This document shows, one piece after another, positions 1 to 7,210 of a stretch of 64,000 bases of DNA (position 1 is its first letter; every line of letters starts with the position of its first letter). The position numbers were made by a program, and so were the translations under genes. Location: assembly GCA_963596015.1 (NCBI GenBank), contig CAVBJS010000005.1, positions 1 to 64,000 on the forward strand, written 5' to 3'. Below the pieces are notes generated by a model, which saw nothing but the letters and a program-made list of their open reading frames with translations, did not search any database and had not been told where the DNA came from. Origin of the DNA: CAG-791 sp963596015 (lineage in GTDB: Bacteria; Bacillota; Clostridia; Lachnospirales; Lachnospiraceae).

Positions 1-55
1 CCGAACGGCACGTACGGTGGTGTGAGAGGGGAGAGAAAATCTCCCCTACTCGATT
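1..55 (+). mobile_element. Group II intron, 3' end (domains V/VI, partial)
   Basis: The first bases carry ACGGCACGTACGGT followed by GTGTGAGAGG. This is the usual 3' half of domain V and the V/VI linker in bacterial group II introns. A short hairpin (GGGGAGA, AAAA, TCTCCCC) then leads into CTACTCGATT, a typical domain VI and 3' splice end. The intron-encoded reverse transcriptase, if present, lies before the window. The exact last intron base is uncertain by one or two positions. Confidence 0.72.
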
Positions 56-308
56 GAAGTGCCGTTGCGTGAGGTAAAAGTAGACAGCAGGAATAAAAAA
101 GTGTACATTCAGAATCGACAAGGCATGTCAGACAGCTGCGCATGCGGATAATGAAAGAGTGGTGTCATATGCGGAGATTTAATATATTTTTCTGATAGAG
201 ATATGCATTGATACAAGCGTACAGTCAGGCAAACCATGGCAGTATGTGAAGGTGTGTAAAGGCATGCAAAAGTACGTAAAAGTAAGAACGAAGGAAGAGT
301 AAAATTTT

Positions 309-770
309 ATGGAGAGAAAAGAACGCACAGAAGAAGTTATTTTCATGAATATGTGCATGGTTTATGATAATGCAGGGAATGTCCTGGCACTGGACAAAGT
401 GAGCAAAAATTATTCCGGGACCACATTCCCGGGCGGACATGTGGAGGAGGGAGAGACCTTTACAGAGTCTGTGATCCGGGAGATCCGAGAGGAGACAGGC
501 CTTACCATCCGCCGCCCCAAGCTTACGGGGGTATATCACTGGATGCGGGACGGCATTCGGAATGTAGGCTTTTTATATAAGACAAATGAGTATGAAGGGG
601 AGCTTTTATCCTCCGAGGAAGGAAGCGTATACTGGATCTCCGGCGAGGAATTCTTGAAAAAACCTTTGGCACCGGGCATGAAACAGGTTTGGCAGATGAT
701 GCATGATGACGAGGCCATGGAGTGTCTGCAGACGCTGACACCGGAAGGCATCATATCGAAGATTCAGTAA
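309..770 (+). CDS. Nudix hydrolase (MutT-like)
   Basis: A 153-residue single-domain Nudix protein. The Nudix box is complete at about residues 43-65 (G-x5-E-x7-R-E-x-x-E-E-x-G-L), so the Mg2+-binding glutamates are present. The family hydrolyses nucleoside diphosphates linked to another group. The arrangement resembles 8-oxo-dGTP diphosphatases, but substrate cannot be read from the sequence. The ATG at 309 follows a GGAAGAG ribosome site; an ATG at residue 13 is a less likely alternative. It sits alone between the intron remnant and larB, with 140 bp of apparently empty DNA after it. Confidence 0.85.
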   Translation: MERKERTEEVIFMNMCMVYDNAGNVLALDKVSKNYSGTTFPGGHVEEGETFTESVIREIREETGLTIRRPKLTGVYHWMRDGIRNVGFLYKTNEYEGELLSSEEGSVYWISGEEFLKKPLAPGMKQVWQMMHDDEAMECLQTLTPEGIISKIQ

Positions 771-910
771 GGGAATATAGGAATGTGCCTGCAGGCAGTT
801 AATGCAGACTTAGGCAGAACATGTGCCGGACATCTGTAAATGAATCAGATGGCAAGAGGAAAAGCCTTGGAATGGTGAAATATTACACATAGACAGAAGG
901 AGCAGAAAAC

Positions 911-1660
911 GTGGACGTGCGCGAAATACTGGAACAGGTAAAAGCAGGGCAGCTGGATATCGATGCGGCCCAGGAGAAGTTAAAGGACCTGCCTTATGAG
1001 GATTTGGGCTACGCCAAATTGGATCATCACAGAAAGCTGCGTTCCGGGTTTGGAGAGACCATTTTCTGCCAGGGAAAGCCGGATCCGTACCTGCAGGAAA
1101 TATTTCTGAAGTTTTATGAAAGAGATGGAGAGGTACTGGCCACCAGAGCCAGTAAAGAACAGTATGCACTGATCCATTCACTGGTGCCGGAAGCCGCCTA
1201 TGATCCTATTTCCCGCATTATAAAGGTGGAAAAACCGGATAAGGAACATACAGGATGTGTGGCTGTCTGTACCGGCGGTACGGCGGATATCCCAGTGGCA
1301 GAGGAAGCGGCGCAGACGGCGGAGTATTTCGGCACGAAGGTAGACCGGATCTATGATGTGGGGGTGGCGGGCATCCACAGGTTGCTGAGCCAGAGAGAGC
1401 GTCTTTGTAAAGCCAATTGCATTATTGCCATAGCCGGCATGGAAGGTGCCCTCGGCACGGTGATCGCAGGCATGGCAGAGGCACCGGTGATCGCTGTGCC
1501 CACATCCGTGGGCTATGGCGCCAGCTTCCACGGGCTTTCTGCCCTTTTGACCATGATCAATTCCTGTGCCAACGGGATTTCGGTAGTTAACATTGATAAC
1601 GGCTACGGGGCCGGCTATATAGCAACACAAATAAACAGAATGGCGGTGAAGAAGAATTGA
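911..1660 (+). CDS. larB: Nickel pincer cofactor biosynthesis protein LarB
   Basis: This 249-residue protein is LarB, a PurE/AIR-carboxylase relative. LarB carboxylates the pyridinium ring of nicotinic acid adenine dinucleotide and hydrolyses its phosphoanhydride, the first step to the nickel-pincer nucleotide of lactate racemase and related enzymes. The N-terminal stretch with G-Y-A-K-L-D-H-H-R is typical of LarB, as is the later PurE-like core (TGGTADIPVAEEA, then GMEGAL and the S-V-G-Y-G region). The start is GTG at 911. Its stop overlaps the larC start by four bases, so the two are translationally coupled. A lactate racemase gene (larA) is not in the window. Confidence 0.92.
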   Translation: MDVREILEQVKAGQLDIDAAQEKLKDLPYEDLGYAKLDHHRKLRSGFGETIFCQGKPDPYLQEIFLKFYERDGEVLATRASKEQYALIHSLVPEAAYDPISRIIKVEKPDKEHTGCVAVCTGGTADIPVAEEAAQTAEYFGTKVDRIYDVGVAGIHRLLSQRERLCKANCIIAIAGMEGALGTVIAGMAEAPVIAVPTSVGYGASFHGLSALLTMINSCANGISVVNIDNGYGAGYIATQINRMAVKKN

Positions 1661-3129
1661 AAAAAACACTATATCTGGAGTGTAATTCCGGGATCAGCGG
1701 GGATATGACAGTAGGTGCGCTTCTCGACTTAGGAGCAGACCGGGCAGTTCTGGAGCAGGCACTGGCAAGTCTTAAGGTAGACGGCTATCATCTGCATTTT
1801 GGAAGGACGGTAAAATGCGGCATCGACGCATATGATTTTGATGTCCATCTGGAGGAAGAAGAAAGAGAGCACTGCCATGAAGGGCACGTTCATGAAGAAC
1901 ACGCTCACGAGGACCTTGATCATGTGTACAGTCAGGAGACTGCGCATAGCCATTGCCATGAAGAGCACGCTCACGAAGACCACGATCATGCGCATGGAGA
2001 GCATGTTCACCAACAGCACGACCAAAATCTCACCGACGATCATGTACACACCCACGCACATATCCATCGCAATTTGAACGACATTTATACGATCATTGAC
2101 CGCCTGCAGTCTTCCGAAAAGGTAAAACAGCTGGCAAAACGGATCTTTGAGATCGTGGCAGAGGCGGAGGCCAAGGCCCACGGCCTTCCGATCGATCAGG
2201 TCCATTTCCACGAAGTGGGGGCGGTGGATTCTATTGTGGATATTATCAGTACCGCCGTCTGCCTGGATAATTTAGGTATTGAAGAGGTCATCGTTTCTCC
2301 GTTGGCAGAGGGACAGGGCTATGTGAAATGTCAGCACGGCATATTGCCTGTGCCGGTACCGGCTACTGCCAATATCGCCCAGGCCTATGGTCTGAAATTG
2401 CACTTTACCAAGGCACAGGGAGAAATGGTCACGCCTACCGGGGCAGCTATTGCGGCGGCACTGTATAACGGCGTCTCCCTGCCGGAGGATTACCGCATCG
2501 TAAAGATCGGCATCGGTGCCGGCAAGAAGGATTTCGAGCATGCCAATATCCTCAGGGCCATGATTATCGAAGATGCGGATGAAGAAAAGGGAGAGAAGGC
2601 AGAACAAGCAGACAAACCGGAAGAAAAAGCAACGGAAAAAACAGAAGAAAAAGCCGATAAAAAAGCAAGAGAAATAGCAGAAGAAGGCATAGATGGCTTG
2701 GAACTATTAGAGACAAACTTAGATGACTGTACAGGGGAGGCATTGGGCTTTACCATGCAGCTGCTGTTAGAAGCCGGTGCCAATGACGTGTGGTACACCC
2801 CTATTTACATGAAGAAGAACCGGCCGGCGTATATGCTTTCTGTGCTATGCCTGGAAAGTAAGCGGGAGATCATGGAGGAGATCATCTTTACCCATACCAC
2901 CTCCATTGGGATCCGCCGCTTTCCGGCCAAACGCACCGCACTGGAGCGCCGACAGATGCAGGTGGAGACAGACTACGGAACAGCGCAGGTAAAGGTTTGC
3001 ACCTACAAGGGAAGGAACTATTGCTATCCGGAATATGACAGCGTTTCAACGCTGTGCGAGAAGTTGGAGAACATAGATTTCAATACGGTATATAGTGCTA
3101 TTGAGAAGGCGGCAAGGGAACAGATCTGA
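1657..3129 (+). CDS. larC: Nickel insertion protein LarC, single-frame fusion
   Basis: LarC inserts nickel into the pincer nucleotide in a CTP-dependent step. The 490-residue protein begins with TTG inside the larB stop. The N-terminal half (C-N-S-G-I-S-G-D-M at the start, H-F-H-E-V-G-A-V-D-S-I-V-D near residue 186) matches LarC1. A strongly histidine/acid-rich insert spans about residues 67-136, likely for metal binding or storage. Residues about 307-343 form a Lys/Glu/Ala linker, after which the LarC2 part follows (N-L-D-D-C-T-G-E). In some lactobacilli the two parts are joined by programmed frameshifting; here they are in one continuous frame. Confidence 0.92.
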   Translation: MKKTLYLECNSGISGDMTVGALLDLGADRAVLEQALASLKVDGYHLHFGRTVKCGIDAYDFDVHLEEEEREHCHEGHVHEEHAHEDLDHVYSQETAHSHCHEEHAHEDHDHAHGEHVHQQHDQNLTDDHVHTHAHIHRNLNDIYTIIDRLQSSEKVKQLAKRIFEIVAEAEAKAHGLPIDQVHFHEVGAVDSIVDIISTAVCLDNLGIEEVIVSPLAEGQGYVKCQHGILPVPVPATANIAQAYGLKLHFTKAQGEMVTPTGAAIAAALYNGVSLPEDYRIVKIGIGAGKKDFEHANILRAMIIEDADEEKGEKAEQADKPEEKATEKTEEKADKKAREIAEEGIDGLELLETNLDDCTGEALGFTMQLLLEAGANDVWYTPIYMKKNRPAYMLSVLCLESKREIMEEIIFTHTTSIGIRRFPAKRTALERRQMQVETDYGTAQVKVCTYKGRNYCYPEYDSVSTLCEKLENIDFNTVYSAIEKAAREQI

Positions 3130-3166
3130 AAAGGTAGCAAATCGGAAAAGGCAACAAGGCTGAAAA

Positions 3167-3230
3167 GGAACAATCCTACAGGAAAATAAAACAGAAAGGG
3201 AGCAATCCTACAGGAAAATAAAACTGAAAG
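3167..3230 (+). repeat. Two 32-bp direct repeats in the larC-larE gap
   Basis: Positions 3167-3198 and 3199-3230 are near-identical 32-bp units built around CAATCCTACAGGAAAATAAA. The flanking bases 3121-3166 and 3231-3273 are degenerate relatives rich in GAAAAGG and GGAAC. The whole 144-bp gap is purine-rich on the coding strand and contains several ribosome-site-like GGA runs. Confidence 0.8.
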
Positions 3231-3273
3231 AGAACAGATCGGAAAAGGAACATATCTGAAAGGGAACGAAACA

Positions 3274-4113
3274 ATGGAAGGACAGCAGTTTACAATAGAG
3301 CAGCGGTTGGCACAGCTGGAAGCATTCATGGGAAATTATACCGCAGGGGGCGAGGATCTGTGTGTGGCTTTTTCCGGCGGCGTGGACAGCAGCCTGCTCT
3401 TAAAGGCGGCCGTGAAGGCTGCCCAAAAGGACGGCAGCAAGGCCTATGCGGTTACCTTTGACAGTCGCCTGCATCCTTCCTGCGACCTTGAGATCGCTGA
3501 ACGCGTGGCAGCAGAACTGGGTGGTATCCATAAAGTGATCCACGTAAACGAACTGGAGCAGGAAGCCATCCGCATGAATCCGGTAAACCGGTGCTACCTT
3601 TGCAAAAAGCATCTGTTTGTGAATTTAAAGCAGATGGCGGAAAAACTTGGCGCAAAGACAGTCATGGATGGTACCAATGAAGATGATCATCATGTATACC
3701 GTCCCGGCATCCGGGCTCTGCAGGAGTTGGGCATAGTCAGTCCGCTGGCAGAGCTTCACATCACCAAGGCAGAGGTAAAGGCCATGGCAAAGGCATGGGG
3801 GATTTCTGTGGCCTCCCGCCCATCCACTCCCTGCATGGCAACCAGATTGCCTTACAATACCCCCATCGACTATGATGTTATGAAGCAGATCGAGGCGGGA
3901 GAAGGATATTTAAGAGAATTGCTGGGCGGCAACGTGCGTCTGCGCCTGCACGGCAATGTAGTGCGTATCGAGGCAGATAAAGCTTCCTTTGGAGTTCTGC
4001 TGGAACATGGGGATGAGATCACAGCGAAACTAAAGGAACTGGGATTTATTTACATTACCATGGATCTGGAAGGCTTCCGTTCGGGGAGTATGGATATCGG
4101 ACTGGAAAAGTAA
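3274..4113 (+). CDS. larE: ATP-dependent sacrificial sulfur transferase LarE
   Basis: LarE adenylates the carboxylated pyridinium nucleotide and converts its carboxylates to thiocarboxylates for the nickel-pincer cofactor. The 279-residue protein has the PP-loop S-G-G-V-D-S-S at residues 34-40. It has Cys107 and Cys110 in R-C-Y-L-C-K, and Cys187 in S-T-P-C-M-A-T-R. Cys187 aligns with the cysteine that gives up its sulfur in the one-cysteine enzymes. A CxxC plus this cysteine suggests the type that holds an iron-sulfur cluster and may act catalytically (inference from family knowledge). It follows larC after 144 bp and completes larBCE. Confidence 0.93.
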   Translation: MEGQQFTIEQRLAQLEAFMGNYTAGGEDLCVAFSGGVDSSLLLKAAVKAAQKDGSKAYAVTFDSRLHPSCDLEIAERVAAELGGIHKVIHVNELEQEAIRMNPVNRCYLCKKHLFVNLKQMAEKLGAKTVMDGTNEDDHHVYRPGIRALQELGIVSPLAELHITKAEVKAMAKAWGISVASRPSTPCMATRLPYNTPIDYDVMKQIEAGEGYLRELLGGNVRLRLHGNVVRIEADKASFGVLLEHGDEITAKLKELGFIYITMDLEGFRSGSMDIGLEK

Positions 4114-4126
4114 CAGTCGACGTAAA

Positions 4127-4178
4127 GTCTGTCCATGCATCATTAGGCCATAGAAGATGCATGTGCGGGCTTTTTTTC
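4127..4178 (+). terminator. Rho-independent terminator after larE
   Basis: GTCTGT-CCATGCATC pairs with GATGCATG-TGCGGGC across a 14-base loop. The stem has about 14 pairs including GU pairs, and seven T follow. It lies only 25 bp before the next start codon, so it may also act as a leader attenuator for that gene. Confidence 0.8.
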
Positions 4179-4202
4179 TTTGTTGGAAAGGAAACTGGGA
4201 AT

Positions 4203-4526
4203 ATGAAATGGATAACACTTTTGGCAGCGGGGGTTTTTGAAGTGACATGGGCTGTGGCTATGAATTATTCGGAGGGATTTTCCAGATTCTGGCCGTCGGT
4301 CATAACGGCAGTGGGATACATTGCCAGTGCCGTATTTTTGTCGATGGCGCTTAAAGAGCTGCCCCTCGGAACCGCCTATGCTATGTGGACAGGATTTGGG
4401 ATCGTAGGGACATCCTTACTGGGAATCGTGCTTTTTAATGAAAAGCTGAATTTACCGCAGGTGATCTGTCTGCTGTTGATCGTGATCGGTATTGTGGGAC
4501 TTAAGCTGCTGGGGAAGACGCAATGA
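4203..4526 (+). CDS. SMR-family efflux protein, SugE/Gdx type
   Basis: A 107-residue small multidrug resistance protein with four predicted membrane helices. The start W-I-T-L-L-A-A-G-V-F-E-V-T-W-A contains the conserved membrane Glu of the family (residue 13). The W-x-x-A-M-x-x-S spacing and the central G-T-A-Y-A-M-W-T-G-F-G motif fit the SugE/Gdx branch, whose members export guanidinium in exchange for protons. The ATG at 4203 is preferred over an upstream in-frame ATG at 4161 because GGAAAGGAAA lies just before it and the protein then has the normal length. No ykkC-type guanidine riboswitch was recognised upstream. Confidence 0.87.
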   Translation: MKWITLLAAGVFEVTWAVAMNYSEGFSRFWPSVITAVGYIASAVFLSMALKELPLGTAYAMWTGFGIVGTSLLGIVLFNEKLNLPQVICLLLIVIGIVGLKLLGKTQ

Positions 4527-4553
4527 TGATTGTATAATGTCTGCGGCGACAGG

Positions 4554-4588
4554 AATAACAGATCAATTGCCTGACTGTTATTTGTTTT
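4554..4588 (+). terminator. Terminator after the SMR gene
   Basis: AATAACAG and CTGTTATT form an 8-bp stem with a 13-base loop, followed by TGTTTT. The remaining bases to 4832 hold no gene that I can support. A TATAAT at 4771-4776 could be the -10 box for the small genes that follow, but no matching -35 was found. Confidence 0.65.
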
Positions 4589-4832
4589 AATCGTTATTTC
4601 TTAGCAGCTCTGCTGCATAGAGGCGACGAGGATTTTAGATTCTCTTAAAGCTGATCTTTAATCTGTTTTTGTTGTCAGGGCTATTTATTTTGCCTGCAGT
4701 TCCTCTAAAATAGAGAATTAACCGACAGTATTTCCATACCTTCACAGTATATTTTAGTCATCATCTTCCGTATAATGAACCTCATAAGAGGCAAAACACA
4801 TGAGAAGAGCCAAACCGGAAAGGGGTGAGCCG

Positions 4833-5006
4833 ATGGATACAGCACAGAGGATGCAGATCATCCGGGTGATCACAAAAATGGATGCGTATCCGGATTTTTG
4901 TAAAAAGATCGGCGTGAGAAATATATCCGGTTTCCGGACAGAAAATACTGTTATAAAGAAAGATACGGCCGCAAACAGAGAGCGGCAGGAGGAACTACAA
5001 TGCTGA
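4833..5006 (+). CDS. Small conserved-looking hypothetical protein
   Basis: A 57-residue basic protein with no recognised domain. ATG at 4833 is chosen over one at 4800 because AAAGGGGTG precedes it. The stop codon overlaps the start of the following membrane protein by seven bases, and that next gene's AGGAGG lies inside this one. Coupled translation makes real expression likely. The sequence is predicted mostly helical and charged, with a single cysteine mid-protein and one at the end. No function is proposed. Confidence 0.55.
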   Translation: MDTAQRMQIIRVITKMDAYPDFCKKIGVRNISGFRTENTVIKKDTAANRERQEELQC

Positions 5007-5224
5007 CATTTTTATTTACTGTTTTATTATTTGTATTTATTGGAAAGTGTTTTATCTTCGGTCTTAAGCTTTCCTGGGGAATTTTGAAATTTCTTTGCTG
5101 TATTATCTTTTTCCCCATTATCCTGATCGGCATGGCGGTGGGTGGCCTCATTTTCCTGGCTTTGCCTATCTTGCTGATCGTCGGCATCGCACTTATTGTT
5201 TCAGGCGTTCTTTCTCGGCATTAA
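5000..5224 (+). CDS. Small integral membrane protein
   Basis: A 74-residue, almost entirely hydrophobic protein with two or three membrane helices separated by G-L-K-L-S-W-G. It has AGGAGG seven bases before the ATG and overlaps the upstream small gene. Its 3' end overlaps by 32 bp the 3' end of the convergent XRE regulator gene. Function unknown; size and composition fit phage-shock or envelope-stress type small membrane proteins, but no diagnostic motif is visible. Confidence 0.62.
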   Translation: MLTFLFTVLLFVFIGKCFIFGLKLSWGILKFLCCIIFFPIILIGMAVGGLIFLALPILLIVGIALIVSGVLSRH

Positions 5225-5711
5225 GGAGGTCGATATTCAGATCCTGTTCGCTGGCGGTCTTATCTACCCAAAGATGCAAAGAATCCACGGCAAGAGAGAT
5301 TTCATCCAGTTTTTTGCTGATGAGGGCGAAATCGCTGATCTCGTCATCGGTGATCCTGCCGTCCCGTGCGATCTGTACCAGCCGTGCTGTAAGAGGATTG
5401 ATCTCGTTTAAGCTGGCGATGGTCTCCAGAATGATGTTGGAAAGGTCGGTAACTTCTACCTCCGGCACATAGCGGCGCCCGATCTCACATTTGTGAGAAC
5501 AGTAGTAATTACACAGGTCAGGGCGCTTGTAGGCGTCAGCCATCTGCACAATGTCATAGGGCGTAGGCTCCTGGGTTTCGTATTCTATTTTTTCGATCTT
5601 AGAGTCGGAAACAGCGGTCATCCGCTCCTGGGCCTCAGACCTGGTCAGTCCTGCTTCCTCACGGAAGAGCTGGTAAATGGTTTTGTTCTCTTTGGTGGAT
5701 TGCTTGCCTAT
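5193..5711 (-). CDS. XRE-family regulator with unclear start codon
   Basis: The frame encodes an XRE-type helix-turn-helix (I-Y-Q-L-F-R-E-E-A-G-L-T-R-S-E-A-Q-E-R-M and following), then a Cys-rich C-N-Y-Y-C-S-H-K-C-E-I-G motif and a long helical C-terminal domain. The only in-frame ATG (5621) lies inside the helix-turn-helix and would remove most of it. The frame is open back to 5780 without ATG, GTG or TTG. A strong AAGGAGG lies eight bases before an ATA at 5711, which I use as the provisional start. Either an unusual start codon is used or the start has been lost by mutation. The role is probably local transcription control; targets are unknown. Confidence 0.68.
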   Translation of the reverse strand: MGKQSTKENKTIYQLFREEAGLTRSEAQERMTAVSDSKIEKIEYETQEPTPYDIVQMADAYKRPDLCNYYCSHKCEIGRRYVPEVEVTDLSNIILETIASLNEINPLTARLVQIARDGRITDDEISDFALISKKLDEISLAVDSLHLWVDKTASEQDLNIDLLNAEKERLKQ

Positions 5712-5972
5712 GACGATCCCCTCCTTCGGGTAAGGCGCCCCACAAGGAATCGCAAAAGGAAATTCCTGTAGCAGACGCGGTTATGATCTTATGATCGCTG
5801 AAGTAAAATTGTTTAAAATGAAAATAAGATGGATGCGGAATAGTTACAAAAATTAAAAAAGCCTAAAAACAGAAGTATCCTATGTAATGAGACACAGTGA
5901 TTTCACATTCCCTCATTATACTTTAGGTAAAAAGAAACAACAATAAAGTTTTCAGTAAAGGAGATGAAGCGT

Positions 5973-6236
5973 ATGCATGGACATGGACCAGGACCCGGCG
6001 GACCGGGAATGGGAGGGCCTCACGGCCCCGGAATGGGCGGTCCCGGAATGGGCGGTCCCGGAATGGGTGGCCCCGGTATGAGAGGACCGGGAATGGGTGG
6101 ACCGGGAAGAAGACCCGGAATGAACCCCTGGGGAGCACCGCCCCCGCCGCCCAGAAGAGGAGGCTGTGGCTGCTGCCTGATGCCCTTCCTTTTGATGGTA
6201 GGGATCGTGGTGGCAGTGATCGCCCTGATCTTGTAG
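5973..6236 (+). CDS. Gly/Pro/Met-repeat protein with C-terminal membrane anchor
   Basis: An 87-residue protein. The first half is made of G-P-G-M-G-G repeats (at least six near-perfect copies). A short proline run and a C-G-C-C cluster follow, and the last 20 residues form one hydrophobic helix. ATG at 5973 is preferred over 5964 because AAAGGAG ends at 5963, touching the earlier ATG but leaving nine bases before this one. The architecture suggests a tail-anchored protein with a flexible low-complexity head. Family and function are not recognised. Confidence 0.7.
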   Translation: MHGHGPGPGGPGMGGPHGPGMGGPGMGGPGMGGPGMRGPGMGGPGRRPGMNPWGAPPPPPRRGGCGCCLMPFLLMVGIVVAVIALIL

Positions 6237-6306
6237 GCTTGATGCGATAAGCGCTGGGTCTATGAGGAGAGGCGACAGCAATAATAGAATAGGATAAAGA
6301 CAGGAA

Positions 6307-6337
6307 AGGTGTCGCAGAGATGCGGCACCTTTTTTTG
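6307..6337 (+). terminator. Terminator after the Gly/Pro repeat gene
   Basis: AGGTGTCGC and GCGGCACCT form a nine-pair stem with a six-base loop and seven T. The following bases to 6542 contain no supported gene. A TATACT at 6523-6528 may be the -10 of the next gene. Confidence 0.85.
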
Positions 6338-6542
6338 ATTTCTGTTACTGCAGTGCGTAACTATTGCTGCAGACTTGCGTTACTGCTATAAAAGACGACA
6401 GAACATGCATCTGATCGGTTACGGTTCACACTCTGTCCTCATTTCTTTGGAAAGTTGCCGTACAGTTGTGGTAATTGTTGCTTTTAGGAGAAATTCTTAT
6501 CACGATGTAGGACAATTGCTGTTATACTGAGGACATCAATGC

Positions 6543-7136
6543 ATGATTACATGGGAGAGTTCATCTATGCAGGCTAAGATCATAAGATCCAATCGAAAAA
6601 CAGTGAGCATTCAGATCAGGCAGGATCTATCGGTGACAGTCAGAGCGCCCCGGTATATATCCCAAAAGGAAATAGACAGGATCCTGGAGGAAAAGGAGTC
6701 TTGGATCCTTAAAACCATAGAGAAGATCAAAAAGAACCAAGCCGCCCGGTCAGATGATCAAACGGAAAGTCTGACACCGGCCCAAAGGGATGAATTAGCG
6801 GACAGGGCCCTTTCGTATATCCCGGACAGGGTACTTCATTTTGCCGTTCCCATGAAGCTTAAGTTCGGGCGGATCACCATACGGAATCAGAAGACCCGCT
6901 GGGGAAGCTGCAGCAGCAAGGGGAATCTTAATTTTAACTGCCAGCTGATGCGGATGCCGCCGGAGGTGATCGATTATGTGGTGGTGCACGAACTGTGTCA
7001 TTTAAAGCAGATGAATCACTCGAAGGCATTCTGGAGTGAAGTGGAAAAGGTGATGCCGGATTACAAAACGCAGCAGGCATATTTAAAAAAGCAGAGGATC
7101 CTGCCGGTAAACGGGGGATCGGCGGATACGATTTAA
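6543..7136 (+). CDS. YgjP-like metallopeptidase domain protein (DUF45/WLM)
   Basis: A 197-residue protein of the YgjP/DUF45 zinc metallopeptidase-like family. The zinc site H-E-L-C-H is at residues 149-153, with a further His at 159 in M-N-H-S. The family signature W-G-S-C-S at residues 120-124 is present, as is the start-proximal R-S-x-R-K-T-V-S-I-x-I strand. Members are cytoplasmic and often sit beside type I restriction genes, which is not the case here. Proteolytic activity is assumed from the motif only. Starts at 6543 or 6567 are both possible. Confidence 0.85.
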   Translation: MITWESSSMQAKIIRSNRKTVSIQIRQDLSVTVRAPRYISQKEIDRILEEKESWILKTIEKIKKNQAARSDDQTESLTPAQRDELADRALSYIPDRVLHFAVPMKLKFGRITIRNQKTRWGSCSSKGNLNFNCQLMRMPPEVIDYVVVHELCHLKQMNHSKAFWSEVEKVMPDYKTQQAYLKKQRILPVNGGSADTI

Positions 7137-7210
7137 AGGAACAGACAGCATAAGTCAGACAACAGACGGATAAAACCACCGGTACTAAGAGCCGTGGAGG
7201 ATAATATTTT

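Noticed and set aside
1832..2077. Plus-strand frame inside larC rich in Met and Thr
   Set aside because: It is an out-of-frame reading of the His-rich insert.
4114..4202. Guanidine riboswitch before the SMR exporter
   Set aside because: The gap is too short for the ykkC class and contains only a simple terminator; no paired ACGR loops as in the mini-ykkC class.
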